DNA of 47,511 bases, from assembly GCA_002816705.1 (NCBI GenBank), contig MUCK01000047.1, positions 1 to 47,511 of the forward strand, in the 5' to 3' direction. Of the stretch, positions 39,528 through 47,504 are shown in pieces (positions within the stretch are counted from its first letter, which is position 1; each line of letters opens with the position of its first letter). This DNA is from SAR202 cluster bacterium Casp-Chloro-G4. GTDB lineage: Bacteria; Chloroflexota; Dehalococcoidia; Lucifugimonadales; JADFKI01. Both the position numbers and the translations under genes were made by a program. Under the pieces are notes generated by a model, which worked only from the letters and a program-made list of their open reading frames with translations, was not told where the DNA came from and ran no database searches.

Positions 39528-41111
39528 CTAGCGGCGCTTCTTTCCAGCCTTGGTCTTGCGCTTGGGCGCCTCAGGCTGTGCGGTCGCAGCGGGAACGGCA
39601 TCAGGATCATCGCGACGCCTGCCTCTTCTGGAAGCCGTAACCCCTCCTCGAAGTCCCGCGATATCTTCCGCGAACCTAATCTGGCCGGGCTCATTGGCAT
39701 CAGGTGAAGATCGACGGGCGCGCCTAACAGACCAGATAGCCTCCGGTACATCACGCAACGAAGCGGAGCGCTCGGCAGGCGCCACAGGTTGGCGCACAGG
39801 GGCGGGCTTAGGCTCGGATTTTACCTCAGCCACAACCACGGGCTGTTCTACGACAGGCGCCTCTTCGGCAACAGGAACGACTTCAACTTCAGCCTTGGCT
39901 TCCTCAGCAACCGCCTCTTCGACCTTGGCGACTGCCGGTTCTGCTTCCACTGCCTCAGTCGCGACGGCCTCTTCAGCTACCGCCTCAACCTCTTCTACTA
40001 CCGGTGGCTCCTCAACGGCGACGGCACCGGTGGCAATAGCCTCGGCCTCATTCACCGCACGCTCTGCAAGCTCTGCCTCGTATTCGACGTTGCCCTTGAT
40101 GTCGATCTTCCAACCGGTTAGACGTGCAGCCAGACGAACGTTCTGGCCCTCCTTGCCTATAGCCAGGGACAACTGACGTTCAGGGACAATCGCTTTGGCG
40201 GTCTGGTCATCAATATTCAACTCCACCTTCATGACCTGCGCGGGGCTAAGAGCATTAGCAAGGAAAATGGCTGCTTCCTTGTTCCACTCAACCACGTCGA
40301 TCTTTTCACCGTGAAGTTCGTTAACGATATTTTGAATGCGCACGCCTCGGAGCCCCACACATGAACCTACGGGGTCTACTCCATCTTGCGTAGCTCTTAC
40401 GGCCACCTTGCTGCGAGAACCGGGTTCGCGGGCAATGGAGTCAATCTCCACAGCGCCACTGAATACCTCCGGCACTTCCATTTCGAACAGCCGCCGCAGG
40501 AGTTGCGTGTCCGCCCGGGAGACGATTAGCTCTGGCCCCTTGCCAGATCGCTCCACGGTCTTCAGCAAAACCTTCATCTTACTTCCGCTACGATACCTTT
40601 CAGCAGCCACCTGCTCACTAATCGGTAGAACAGCTTCCGCTCGTCCAAGATCGACGATGACCTGCTTCGGCTCCACCCGTTGGATGTTCACCGAGAAGAC
40701 CTCGCCTTCCTTATCCTCGTACTCCATGAATACGATTTCACGCTCGGCTTCCCGTAGCCTCTGCATAACGACCTGCTTGGCCGTCTGGGCTGCGATACGT
40801 CCCGGCGTGTGGGGCATGCTCTCTGTGACTACAGTGCCCCCCATCTCAGCGGTGGGATCGATCTTCTGGGCGTCCGCCAGGGTGATCTCTATCTGGTGGT
40901 CTGTAACTTCCTCTACAACCGTCTTCAGTATGTAGACGGTGACGTCACCACTGCCAGGGTCTAGTTTCACAGATACATTCTGGCCCGCCGTTATGCTGTC
41001 CTTGCGATAGGCAGACACCAGCGCAGCCTCGATGGCTGATAGCACAATTTCTCTAGGAAGCCCGCGTTCAGCTGCCAACTGAGTTAGCGCGACTATGAAA
41101 TCGCTTTTCAT
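39528..41111 (-). CDS. nusA: Transcription termination/antitermination factor NusA with long charged C-terminal tail
   Basis: A 527-aa NusA. The N-terminal RNAP-binding domain spans about 1-125. An S1 domain follows (about 128-200), then two KH domains: GSRSKVAVRATQDGVDPVGS leads to GLRGVRIQNIVNELHGEKID, and LSLAIGKEGQNVRLAARLTGWKID lies near 315-340. After this a Glu/Ala/Val-rich acidic stretch of about 75 residues (EEPPVVEEVEAVAEEAVATE style) gives way to a basic end rich in Arg and Lys (SRRGRRRDD; KRKTKAGKKRR). I prefer ATG 41111, with AAGGAGG 10 nt upstream, over a GTG at 41123 that overlaps the Shine-Dalgarno. rimP is absent upstream. It is first in the operon. Confidence 0.95.
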   Translation of the reverse strand: MKSDFIVALTQLAAERGLPREIVLSAIEAALVSAYRKDSITAGQNVSVKLDPGSGDVTVYILKTVVEEVTDHQIEITLADAQKIDPTAEMGGTVVTESMPHTPGRIAAQTAKQVVMQRLREAEREIVFMEYEDKEGEVFSVNIQRVEPKQVIVDLGRAEAVLPISEQVAAERYRSGSKMKVLLKTVERSGKGPELIVSRADTQLLRRLFEMEVPEVFSGAVEIDSIAREPGSRSKVAVRATQDGVDPVGSCVGLRGVRIQNIVNELHGEKIDVVEWNKEAAIFLANALSPAQVMKVELNIDDQTAKAIVPERQLSLAIGKEGQNVRLAARLTGWKIDIKGNVEYEAELAERAVNEAEAIATGAVAVEEPPVVEEVEAVAEEAVATEAVEAEPAVAKVEEAVAEEAKAEVEVVPVAEEAPVVEQPVVVAEVKSEPKPAPVRQPVAPAERSASLRDVPEAIWSVRRARRSSPDANEPGQIRFAEDIAGLRGGVTASRRGRRRDDPDAVPAATAQPEAPKRKTKAGKKRR

Positions 41112-41155
41112 AACTTCAGCCACCTCCTTATAACAATTGTAACTAAAGCTCCTCC

Positions 41156-41184
41156 TAAAAAATAAAGTGGGGACACCCCACTTT
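41156..41184 (-). terminator. Intrinsic terminator in the nusA leader (putative attenuator)
   Basis: AAAGTGGGG, loop TGT, CCCCACTTT (41164-41184, 9 bp perfect) on the minus strand, followed by A then six T, then AGGAGG. It lies only about 20 nt after the predicted transcription start and about 45 nt before the nusA ATG, so it interrupts the nusA leader. Confidence 0.8.
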
Positions 41185-41209
41185 TATAAAAAGAGCCAAT
41201 TCCTATCAG

Positions 41210-41239
41210 ATTATAGCATTTCAACCCTTGTCTATTCAA
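41210..41239 (-). promoter_or_regulatory. Promoter of the nusA-infB-rpmE operon
   Basis: TTGAAT (complement of 41234-41239), 18-nt spacer, TATAAT (complement of 41210-41215). The predicted start is near 41203. Confidence 0.75.
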
Positions 41240-41321
41240 GCTGAGTGGGCTAAAAAATACGTCCCCATACCCGTTTTCGGCGTCATGGTTACCTCTACGG
41301 GATTTATTTTGCGGGCCGACT

Positions 41322-41327
41322 TATAAT
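41322..41327 (+). promoter_or_regulatory. Candidate -10 element of modABC
   Basis: TATAAT at 41322-41327, with no convincing -35, 86 nt before the modA ATG. I see neither a clear ModE-type palindrome nor a Moco riboswitch in the leader. Confidence 0.4.
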
Positions 41328-41413
41328 AGCTTACCCGCCTACGCTTCTAATTCCATGTCCAAGGCACTTGAGACTTTAAAGGCCAGGGAATTTTTTCGGA
41401 AATATGTGAGTTG

Positions 41414-42202
41414 ATGTCAATCCTGCAGGTTAGACACACCGTAGGGACAGTCCTCCTGTTTTTGGGCCTGTTGGCCGGAACATCGTGCGGCTCTGCAAAC
41501 TCCGGCAACAGCGAGATCCTGATCTTCGCAGCAACCAGCCTCACGAACGCCTTGGATGAGGCAATCGCGGCTTACGAGGCCAGAAACACAGTTCAAGTGC
41601 TGGTTAGCTACGGTGGGTCTCAAACGCTGGCGCAACAGATTGCCACGGGCGCGCCTGCGGATATTTTCATCTCGGCAGGTCGGTTTCCAGTGGACTTCCT
41701 GGAAGAGCGGGAGGTTGGAATGCTGAACAAAACGGACCTGTTGTCCAACAGGCTGGTGCTGGTGACTGAGAAAAACGGCCCGAACTTGAATGACCTGCTA
41801 GACCTCACCTCCGACAAGGTCGGTCGAGTAGCTATGGCAGCCCCGGACCTTGCGCCTGCTGGCGGTTACGCCAAGGAATCCCTCGTCAACCTGGGGCTGT
41901 GGGATGAGCTACAGAGTAAGATGGCGTTTGGTGCCGACGTAAGGGCCACCATGGCGTACGTGGAGTCCGGCAATGCTGATGTTGCGTTTGTATACCAGAC
42001 GGACGCCGCGATTGCAGGCGGTCTCGAAGTTATTGACGTGGTGCCAATCGATTCCTACTCCAAAATAGCCTACCCTGCGGTCCTGTTGAGCGGTGGTGAT
42101 AATCCGGCAGCAGCGACGGAATTCTTCGATTTTTTAAATGGCGAAGAGGCATTGCGAATCTTGGTAAACCATGGCTTTAGCATTCTCGAAGGTGGGAAGT
42201 AA
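41414..42202 (+). CDS. modA: Molybdate ABC transporter substrate-binding lipoprotein
   Basis: A 262-aa periplasmic-type binding protein tethered as a lipoprotein. The signal segment TVLLFLGLLAGTSC ends in a lipobox with Cys25. The mature part starts ILIFAATSLTNALDE, the ModA oxyanion motif (A-A-(A/S)-S-L). VSYGGSQTLAQQIATGAPADIFISA and VAFVYQTDAAIAGGLEVIDVVP (read in parts) are the other ligand loops. Length fits ModA and not SBPs for larger ligands. The lipid anchor suits an organism without a classical periplasm. ATG 41414 is chosen over the adjacent TTG. modB follows after 40 nt. Confidence 0.93.
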   Translation: MSILQVRHTVGTVLLFLGLLAGTSCGSANSGNSEILIFAATSLTNALDEAIAAYEARNTVQVLVSYGGSQTLAQQIATGAPADIFISAGRFPVDFLEEREVGMLNKTDLLSNRLVLVTEKNGPNLNDLLDLTSDKVGRVAMAAPDLAPAGGYAKESLVNLGLWDELQSKMAFGADVRATMAYVESGNADVAFVYQTDAAIAGGLEVIDVVPIDSYSKIAYPAVLLSGGDNPAAATEFFDFLNGEEALRILVNHGFSILEGGK

Positions 42203-42242
42203 TCATGTTCGAAAGTAATAACGGGGAGGCCATCGGCTTCTA

Positions 42243-42920
42243 ATGGAAATCCTGCCTGTAATAGGGCTGACTCTGCAGATAGCTCTGGTAGCCACAATCA
42301 TCGACGTGCCTTTCGCGGTGGGCCTGAGCTGGCTAATAATCAAAAAGCGAGTGCCCGGGAGCTTCGTCCTGGACATTTTTATGTCCCTACCCCTCGCGGT
42401 GCCCCCGGTAGTGGTGGGATATCTACTACTTATGCTTCTCGGCAGGAATGGCCCATTGGGCGGCATAATTCAGAATGTTTTCGGGGCAGACGTGACCTTC
42501 ACCTGGGTTGCTGCTGCCATTGCCGCCGCCATAGTGTCCTTCCCCTTGATGGCGCGCACGATCATGGTGTCAATGAGAGGCGTAGACCCGGTTTTGGAGC
42601 GCTCTGCCAGAAGCCTGGGCGCAGGGCCGTGGCGCGTCCTTTTCACCATCACCGTCCCTCTGGCATACCGAGGAATCCTGGCAGGTATTCTCCTGGGTTT
42701 CGTTAGGGCGATGAGCGAGTTCGGAGCCACCATCGTTGTGGCAGGGAACATCCCGGGACGTACGCAGACGCTACCGCTGGCAATATTCTCCAGGGTGCAG
42801 CTAGGAGACGACGACATGGCTTTGCGTCTGGTAGCCGTATCCGTCGGCCTGGCGGCGTTAACGCTGGCTCTTCACAACTGGCTCTTGGAACGCTCGCAAG
42901 GTAACACGGAGGCGAGGTAG
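42243..42920 (+). CDS. modB: Molybdate ABC transporter permease
   Basis: A 225-aa permease with five or six hydrophobic segments. The EAA loop region is VDPVLERSARSLGAGPWRVLFTITVPL (read in parts), with S-L-G-A-G-P-W-R, the ModC contact. PLAVPPVVVGYLLLMLLGRNGP is typical of ModB/CysT permeases. GFVRAMSEFGATIVVAGNIPG is the conserved C-terminal block (S-E-F-G-A-T). No ModC fusion. It forms the modABC cluster with overlapping functions in molybdate uptake; tungstate cannot be excluded. Confidence 0.94.
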   Translation: MEILPVIGLTLQIALVATIIDVPFAVGLSWLIIKKRVPGSFVLDIFMSLPLAVPPVVVGYLLLMLLGRNGPLGGIIQNVFGADVTFTWVAAAIAAAIVSFPLMARTIMVSMRGVDPVLERSARSLGAGPWRVLFTITVPLAYRGILAGILLGFVRAMSEFGATIVVAGNIPGRTQTLPLAIFSRVQLGDDDMALRLVAVSVGLAALTLALHNWLLERSQGNTEAR

Positions 42921-42932
42921 GGAATACCAGTT

Positions 42933-44024
42933 ATGACGAGTCCAATTGTAGATTTCCACGTCATCAAGGAATATTCGAATTTTACTTTGGACTGCCAGGC
43001 GTCATTCGAGTCTGGAGTAACAGCTATTTTCGGAGCCTCCGGCAGCGGCAAATCGACGCTCCTGAACTGCATCGCCGGTATGATCCACCCGGACCAGGGT
43101 TATATCGACTTCAAGGGAAAGCGTCTTTTTTCGTCCGAAAGTGGAGAGCATTTGCCTCCGGAAAAGCGCCGATTCGGATACGTCTTTCAGGACTCTGCAC
43201 TGTTCCCACATATGGATGTCAAAGGCAACCTCATGTACGGATTCAACCTGACTCCCGAGCCTCTGCGAAAAATCGGACCGGAAAAGGTGGCCGACCTTTT
43301 GCAATTGTCCGGCCTGATGAACCGAAGGGTAGACAACCTATCCGGTGGAGAGAGACAAAGAGTGGCGCTGGCCAGGGCTTTGGCCACATCTCCAGACCTT
43401 CTGCTTCTGGACGAGCCGTTGGCGTCACTGGACGGTGGCTTTCGCGGAGTGATTATCGAGTACCTGAACCGCATACGCCGAGAGTTAGACACGCCGATAA
43501 TTTACGTCTCCCACTCAGTATCAGAGGTGATGGCGTTGGCCGATCAAATGCTGGTGCTGAAGCAGGGAAGGCCCGTGACTTACGGCAACGTTTCAAATTC
43601 CCTGGTCCACCCCGGCCTGGCCGAGATCGCCGATTACGCTACCCTTGAGAATCTCCTGGAAGCGGAGGTCATGGTAGTGCAGGGGAGCGACGGTCTGGCC
43701 GAACTAAAAATCGGCGACGCGACGCTGTTTGCGCCCGAGACTAAACGGGGCCCCGGGGAAAAGGTAATGGTGTCCATCAGGGCGGGCGACGTCATTTTGG
43801 CCGACGAGATTCCGCCGCGAATGAGCGCCCGTAATATAGTTAAGTCCACAGTCCGCGAAATACACGTGTTGGGTTCCAGGGTGCTGATTTACGCCGACAT
43901 AGGCACCCAGGTTATCGTGGAGATTACCCAGGCGTCACTCACCGACCTCGGTCTGAAAGTCGGCGAAGACATCTACCTCATTATCAAAACCAACAGCGTG
44001 GTCGTGTTGGACGCGCCAAGGTAG
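42933..44024 (+). CDS. modC: Molybdate ABC transporter ATP-binding protein
   Basis: A 363-aa ATPase. Walker A is GASGSGKST (34-42). The Q-loop region is GYVFQDSALFPHMDVKGNL, the signature is LSGGERQRVALARAL, Walker B with D-loop is LLLLDEPLASLDG, and the H-loop is YVSHSVSEV. The C-terminal 130 residues form a TOBE/MOP-like domain (NIVKSTVREIHVLGSRVLIYADIG) that in ModC can bind oxyanion. Spaced 12 nt after modB. No regulator or storage protein follows; the next gene is convergent. Confidence 0.95.
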   Translation: MTSPIVDFHVIKEYSNFTLDCQASFESGVTAIFGASGSGKSTLLNCIAGMIHPDQGYIDFKGKRLFSSESGEHLPPEKRRFGYVFQDSALFPHMDVKGNLMYGFNLTPEPLRKIGPEKVADLLQLSGLMNRRVDNLSGGERQRVALARALATSPDLLLLDEPLASLDGGFRGVIIEYLNRIRRELDTPIIYVSHSVSEVMALADQMLVLKQGRPVTYGNVSNSLVHPGLAEIADYATLENLLEAEVMVVQGSDGLAELKIGDATLFAPETKRGPGEKVMVSIRAGDVILADEIPPRMSARNIVKSTVREIHVLGSRVLIYADIGTQVIVEITQASLTDLGLKVGEDIYLIIKTNSVVVLDAPR

Positions 44025-44042
44025 CTGGTCGCCCTCATTCGG

Positions 44043-44756
44043 CTAATCGTCAATACCGTGCAAAACGACTTCCGTTGACTGTCCCGTTGGGCAGATTTCC
44101 AGAAGGCAGCAACCGCCACACACTGGACTCTTCTGGCAATTCTCCCTACCATGTCGAACGATAAGCGCGTGATACTCCGCGAACATTTTTGTATCTTCCG
44201 GCAAGTTGTCGGTGAACGTCGAGCGATACAACTTATAAGGTCCCACCTCAGGGGCGATGCCCAGCCTAAACAGCAGTCTCCTGGCGTATTCGTCGATAAC
44301 GAACGCTGGCTTATCTAACGGGTAGAGCAGGATGTCGTCTGCGGTCTCCTCGCCAATGCCGTGTACGCCTAGAAGCTGTGCCCTCAATACCCCAGTGTCC
44401 ACAGACGCCATAGAAGTGATATCGTCGGCGAATTTGCTGCCGATGAACTCGGCCAGCGCCTTCAGCTTACGGGCCTTGGCGTTGTAGTAGCCGCTGGGGT
44501 AGACAAGCCGCGCCAGGTCGTCCTGTTCTAGCTCACGTATAGCCCTTGGCGACAGCGCGTCCGCTTCCTTCAAATTGGCTATAGCCTTCTCTACGTTGGT
44601 CCAGGAGGCTGCCTGCGTCAGGACTGCTCCCACCATCATTTCGAAAGGCGAATCTCCCGGCCACCAGTGCTGCGGGCCATAACGATTTAACAGCACATCG
44701 TATACTGTCGTAAGCGTGTCACCTAGTGAGACTTCGTCGGCACCGATCTCATCCAA
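44043..44756 (-). CDS. HhH-GPD DNA glycosylase related to endonuclease III, lacking the catalytic lysine
   Basis: A 237-aa HhH-GPD superfamily protein. The helix-hairpin-helix LLGVHGIGEETADDILLY aligns with L-P-G-V-G-R-K-T-A of endonuclease III. The Schiff-base lysine position is occupied by Glu137 and the catalytic aspartate is kept as Asp155 (VIDEYARRL). A C-terminal cluster C-x5-C-x2-C-x5-C (CQKSPVCGGCCLLEIC) should hold a 4Fe-4S group. This set points to a monofunctional glycosylase, in the manner of MagIII or mismatch glycosylases, and not to an AP lyase. The base specificity is unknown. It overlaps the end of sfsA by 8 nt, and the two form an operon. Confidence 0.88.
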   Translation of the reverse strand: MDEIGADEVSLGDTLTTVYDVLLNRYGPQHWWPGDSPFEMMVGAVLTQAASWTNVEKAIANLKEADALSPRAIRELEQDDLARLVYPSGYYNAKARKLKALAEFIGSKFADDITSMASVDTGVLRAQLLGVHGIGEETADDILLYPLDKPAFVIDEYARRLLFRLGIAPEVGPYKLYRSTFTDNLPEDTKMFAEYHALIVRHGRENCQKSPVCGGCCLLEICPTGQSTEVVLHGIDD

Positions 44757-45453
44757 GATCGTGCAGCCTCACGGGAATGCGGTCGGTTATGGAAATTTCT
44801 TCCAGACTCACGCGGCACGTGTAGGCGTAAATCTCCACGCCGACGGCCTCTGCCTCCAACAGCGCGTCGTAAAGCTTAGGATCGGAAGTCACGTTAGGTT
44901 CCAGAGAATCGGCGTCTGGCCTCTGAACGACGAAAACCACGGCACCCCGATAGCCTTCCCCGACAGCATTGCACAGATTCAAAACATGCTTTCTGCCCCG
45001 GCTTGTCGGCGCATCCGGGAACAGCGCCACCCTGTTTTCCACCAGCGTCACCGATTTCGCCTCCACAAGACAGGAGGCATCCTTGCCCGTCAACACCAGG
45101 TCCAGGCGACTATCGCCATAGGTTACCTCGCTTCGCACCTCGTCGAACCCGCCAAATTCTGGAAGCCTACCGCTTTCTATGGCCTCACGCAGCAGATGGT
45201 TTGGCAGTCGAGCGTCGCCGGAAACCAGCACGCCACCAATGCCCACCAACCGCAAGTCATGAGTTGTTTTGCGGTCAGCACCTTCTGGGGCAGGGGTAAG
45301 CCAGAGAGTATTATCAGGGGAAAGCAACTCCCGTAACCTGCCGGAGTTGGCCACATGACAGAGGACTTGTTGGCCGTCAACATCGGCTAGCATGGCAAAA
45401 CGATTCAGTCTTTCAACGAAAGTCGCTTTTTTAAGATTTCTCGGCAATAACAC
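44749..45453 (-). CDS. sfsA: SfsA family protein (nuclease-fold)
   Basis: A 234-aa SfsA. Typical parts are VERLNRFAMLADVDGQQVLCHVANSGRLRELL, TTHDLRLVGIGGVLVSGDARLPN, and the PD-(D/E)xK-like core with YGDSRLDLVLTG and CLVEAKSVTL (Asp ... Glu-x-Lys). FPDAPTSRGRKHVLNL is the following signature. Named for effects on sugar fermentation and DNA binding in E. coli, but its true role is uncertain; the fold suggests a nuclease. Coupled to the glycosylase gene downstream, which suits a nucleic-acid role (inference). Confidence 0.93.
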   Translation of the reverse strand: MLLPRNLKKATFVERLNRFAMLADVDGQQVLCHVANSGRLRELLSPDNTLWLTPAPEGADRKTTHDLRLVGIGGVLVSGDARLPNHLLREAIESGRLPEFGGFDEVRSEVTYGDSRLDLVLTGKDASCLVEAKSVTLVENRVALFPDAPTSRGRKHVLNLCNAVGEGYRGAVVFVVQRPDADSLEPNVTSDPKLYDALLEAEAVGVEIYAYTCRVSLEEISITDRIPVRLHDLG

Positions 45454-45611
45454 TTTAGTTCAGCCTACATGAAAACTTTTAAGGCGAAAATCCCCACCAA
45501 TAATAAGAGATGTAAATCCAAAAATATCGCCTTGCCCCGGGCGCATGGGCCGACTAAACTGAATCTACAGTTCCAAGGGCCAATGGCCTTTGCCAGAGGG
45601 GGAGCCCAGCC

Positions 45612-46448
45612 TTGAATCCATTCCTACAACGCTTGAGCGACGCCTGCAACGCCACCGGTAGTCTGGTCAGCATTGGGCTGGACCCGGACCCCGAGCGCAT
45701 GCCCGTGGAAATTATCGACTTCAATAAGGGTATAATCGACGCTACTAAGGACCTGGTCTGCACGTACAAACCCAACCTGGCATTTTACGAAGCCCTGGGC
45801 ATGCCCGGCCTGGAGGCGCTTCGTAAGACCATTGACTATATAAGGGAAGTAGCCCCTGAGGTGATTATACTTGGCGACGCCAAACGTGGGGACATCGCTT
45901 CCACCAACGCTGCCTACGCCAAGGCTCTTTTCGATGTGTGGGGGTTCGACGCCATCACTGTGAACGCCTTCGCAGGCGGCGAGTCCCTGGAGCCATTTTT
46001 CAAATACGAGGACAAAGGCGTATTCGTCTGGTGCAGGTCTTCCAATCCCGGATCCCAAGAGTTCCAAGACCTGCGAGTAAGCGCCGACGGCCAGGAGCCA
46101 AGGTTCTACGAGTGGATGGCCGAGCGGTCCAGGGAATGGAACACCCACGGAAACGTCTGCCTGGTAGTTGGAGCGACCTACCCCGATCAGCTCAGCGTTG
46201 TCAGGGAGCGTTGCCCTGGAATGCCAGTGCTTATTCCGGCTATCGGCGCGCAAGGGGGCGACCTGGAGAACTCTGTAAAATTCGGCATGGATTCCGAATA
46301 TCCCAACATCATCATCAACTCCTCCAGAAGTGTCCTTTACGCTTCGTCGGATAAAGACGACTTTGCCCAGGCCGCTCGGTCTGTTGCTCAGAATCTGCGT
46401 GACAACATCAATCGTATTCTGAAGCTGGAGGGCATGAAGTGGCCATAA
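45612..46448 (+). CDS. pyrF: Orotidine 5-phosphate decarboxylase, type 2
   Basis: A 278-aa OMP decarboxylase making UMP. The catalytic array D-x-K-x-x-D is exact in ILGDAKRGDIAST (Asp89, Lys91, Asp94). SIGLDPDPERMP near the N-terminus, KPNLAFYEALG, and VWCRSSNPGS are hallmarks of the longer type 2 enzyme found in mycobacteria, Chloroflexi and others. Start TTG 45612 follows GAGGGGAGCC. The stop overlaps the start of the DUF951 gene. No other pyr gene is present. Confidence 0.95.
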   Translation: MNPFLQRLSDACNATGSLVSIGLDPDPERMPVEIIDFNKGIIDATKDLVCTYKPNLAFYEALGMPGLEALRKTIDYIREVAPEVIILGDAKRGDIASTNAAYAKALFDVWGFDAITVNAFAGGESLEPFFKYEDKGVFVWCRSSNPGSQEFQDLRVSADGQEPRFYEWMAERSREWNTHGNVCLVVGATYPDQLSVVRERCPGMPVLIPAIGAQGGDLENSVKFGMDSEYPNIIINSSRSVLYASSDKDDFAQAARSVAQNLRDNINRILKLEGMKWP

Positions 46449-46645
46449 AATTAGAGGTAGAGATAGGCGACTCCGTACGGCTAAAGAAGGTACACCCTTG
46501 CGGGGCTTACGAATGGCAGGTGGTGCGGGTTGGCGCCGATATCGGAATACGCTGCCAGGGCTGCGACCGTAAGGTGATAATGCCGAGGTCGGACCTGGCA
46601 AAAAGGATCAAAGGCTCTCCCTGGAAATCACCTCCGCAAGTTTGA
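46439..46645 (+). CDS. DUF951 small protein
   Basis: A 68-aa DUF951 protein with the family pattern GDSVRLKKVHPCGAYEWQVVRVGADIGIRCQGCDRKVIMPR (read in parts). It has three cysteines (HPCG, RCQGC) that could hold a metal. Starts at GTG 46439, overlapping the pyrF stop by 10 nt, so it should be coupled to pyrF. Function unknown. In Firmicutes it lies near ychF and parB genes. Confidence 0.88.
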   Translation: MAIKLEVEIGDSVRLKKVHPCGAYEWQVVRVGADIGIRCQGCDRKVIMPRSDLAKRIKGSPWKSPPQV

Positions 46646-46869
46646 CCCCACGCCGTATATGTTTATGCGTGATTTGTGGGGTAAACGGTTATTTAACGGT
46701 TAACAGACTGGTGATTCGGAAACAGAGGCTTCTACCGAAACTGCTCAATAATAGAGCCTGACTGCCGTCAATCCCGTTGACACCGTATTTACCACTACCT
46801 AAAATGAAATTGCGTTTCCCAGAGGGTCCCGATGGCATTGAGCCCGGAGTCCCAAGGAGGAGTGAGTCA

Positions 46870-47415
46870 ATGCTGGAACTAGTCATTGACAGCATAAGAG
46901 TAAGCCTCATGAACTACCAGAGGGTGGTAATTCTCCGAGTCAAAGACTCGGACAAGTACCTTCCCATTTGGATAGGGCCATCGGAGGCGGACGCTATAGC
47001 TCTCAAGCTGCAGGATGTTTCCGTGCCAAGGCCGCTAACTCACGACCTGCTTCGATCAATCATTAACACGCTTGGCGCAACGGTCGACCACATTATCGTA
47101 TCGGACCTGAGCAACGACACTTTCTTCGCCAAGATCGTTATTCAGCACAATGGCGACAAGCTTGAGATAGACTCGCGCCCCAGCGATGCAATTGCGCTGG
47201 CAGTGCGAACGCAGGCTCCCATATTCGCGGACGACAGCGTGGTGGAGAAGGCTGGCGTGCAAATGGACATGGAGACCGGCAAGCCCATCATTGAGGAGGG
47301 CGAGAACGGTGAGGAGCGACCCCTGCGTGAAGAGGAGTTGAAGAGCCTGTCTGCGTTCCAGGACTTCATTGGAACCTTGGACCTGGAAGACCTAGGGCAG
47401 GGAGAGAACACCTAG
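46870..47415 (+). CDS. Bifunctional nuclease family protein (DUF151)
   Basis: A 181-aa BFN/DUF151 protein. MLELVIDSIRVSLMNYQRVVILR, YLPIWIGPSEADAIALKLQ, RPLTHDLLRSIINTLGA and LEIDSRPSDAIALAVRTQAPIFA (each read in parts) cover the full domain. An acidic Glu-rich C-terminal tail (IEEGENGEERPLREEELKSL) follows, as in many actinobacterial and Chloroflexi homologs, sometimes with a UvrB-interaction motif. ATG 46870 has AAGGAGG 9-10 nt upstream; the frame is open further upstream but without such a site. The plant and bacterial prototypes have RNase/DNase activity. Confidence 0.92.
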   Translation: MLELVIDSIRVSLMNYQRVVILRVKDSDKYLPIWIGPSEADAIALKLQDVSVPRPLTHDLLRSIINTLGATVDHIIVSDLSNDTFFAKIVIQHNGDKLEIDSRPSDAIALAVRTQAPIFADDSVVEKAGVQMDMETGKPIIEEGENGEERPLREEELKSLSAFQDFIGTLDLEDLGQGENT

Positions 47416-47468
47416 TCTCAGCAATAACACCGGCCCACCCGGGTTAATATAAGCATACGAAAAATATC

Positions 47469-47504
47469 GTGCGCCCCGTCATTACCGACGGGGCGCACTT
47501 TTTA
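47469..47504 (+). terminator. Intrinsic terminator after the DUF151 gene
   Basis: GTGCGCCCCGTC, loop ATTACC, GACGGGGCGCAC, then TTTTT: a 12-bp perfect stem. Confidence 0.93.

Noticed and set aside
39524-39754. N-terminal extension of rnpM
   Set aside because: Overlaps the nusA 3 prime end in another frame and is not YlxR sequence; the ATG 4 nt after nusA fits the family start.
39550-40176. Ser/Thr/Ala-rich plus-strand frames opposite nusA as surface proteins
   Set aside because: They are antisense shadows of the Glu/Ala/Val-rich NusA tail.
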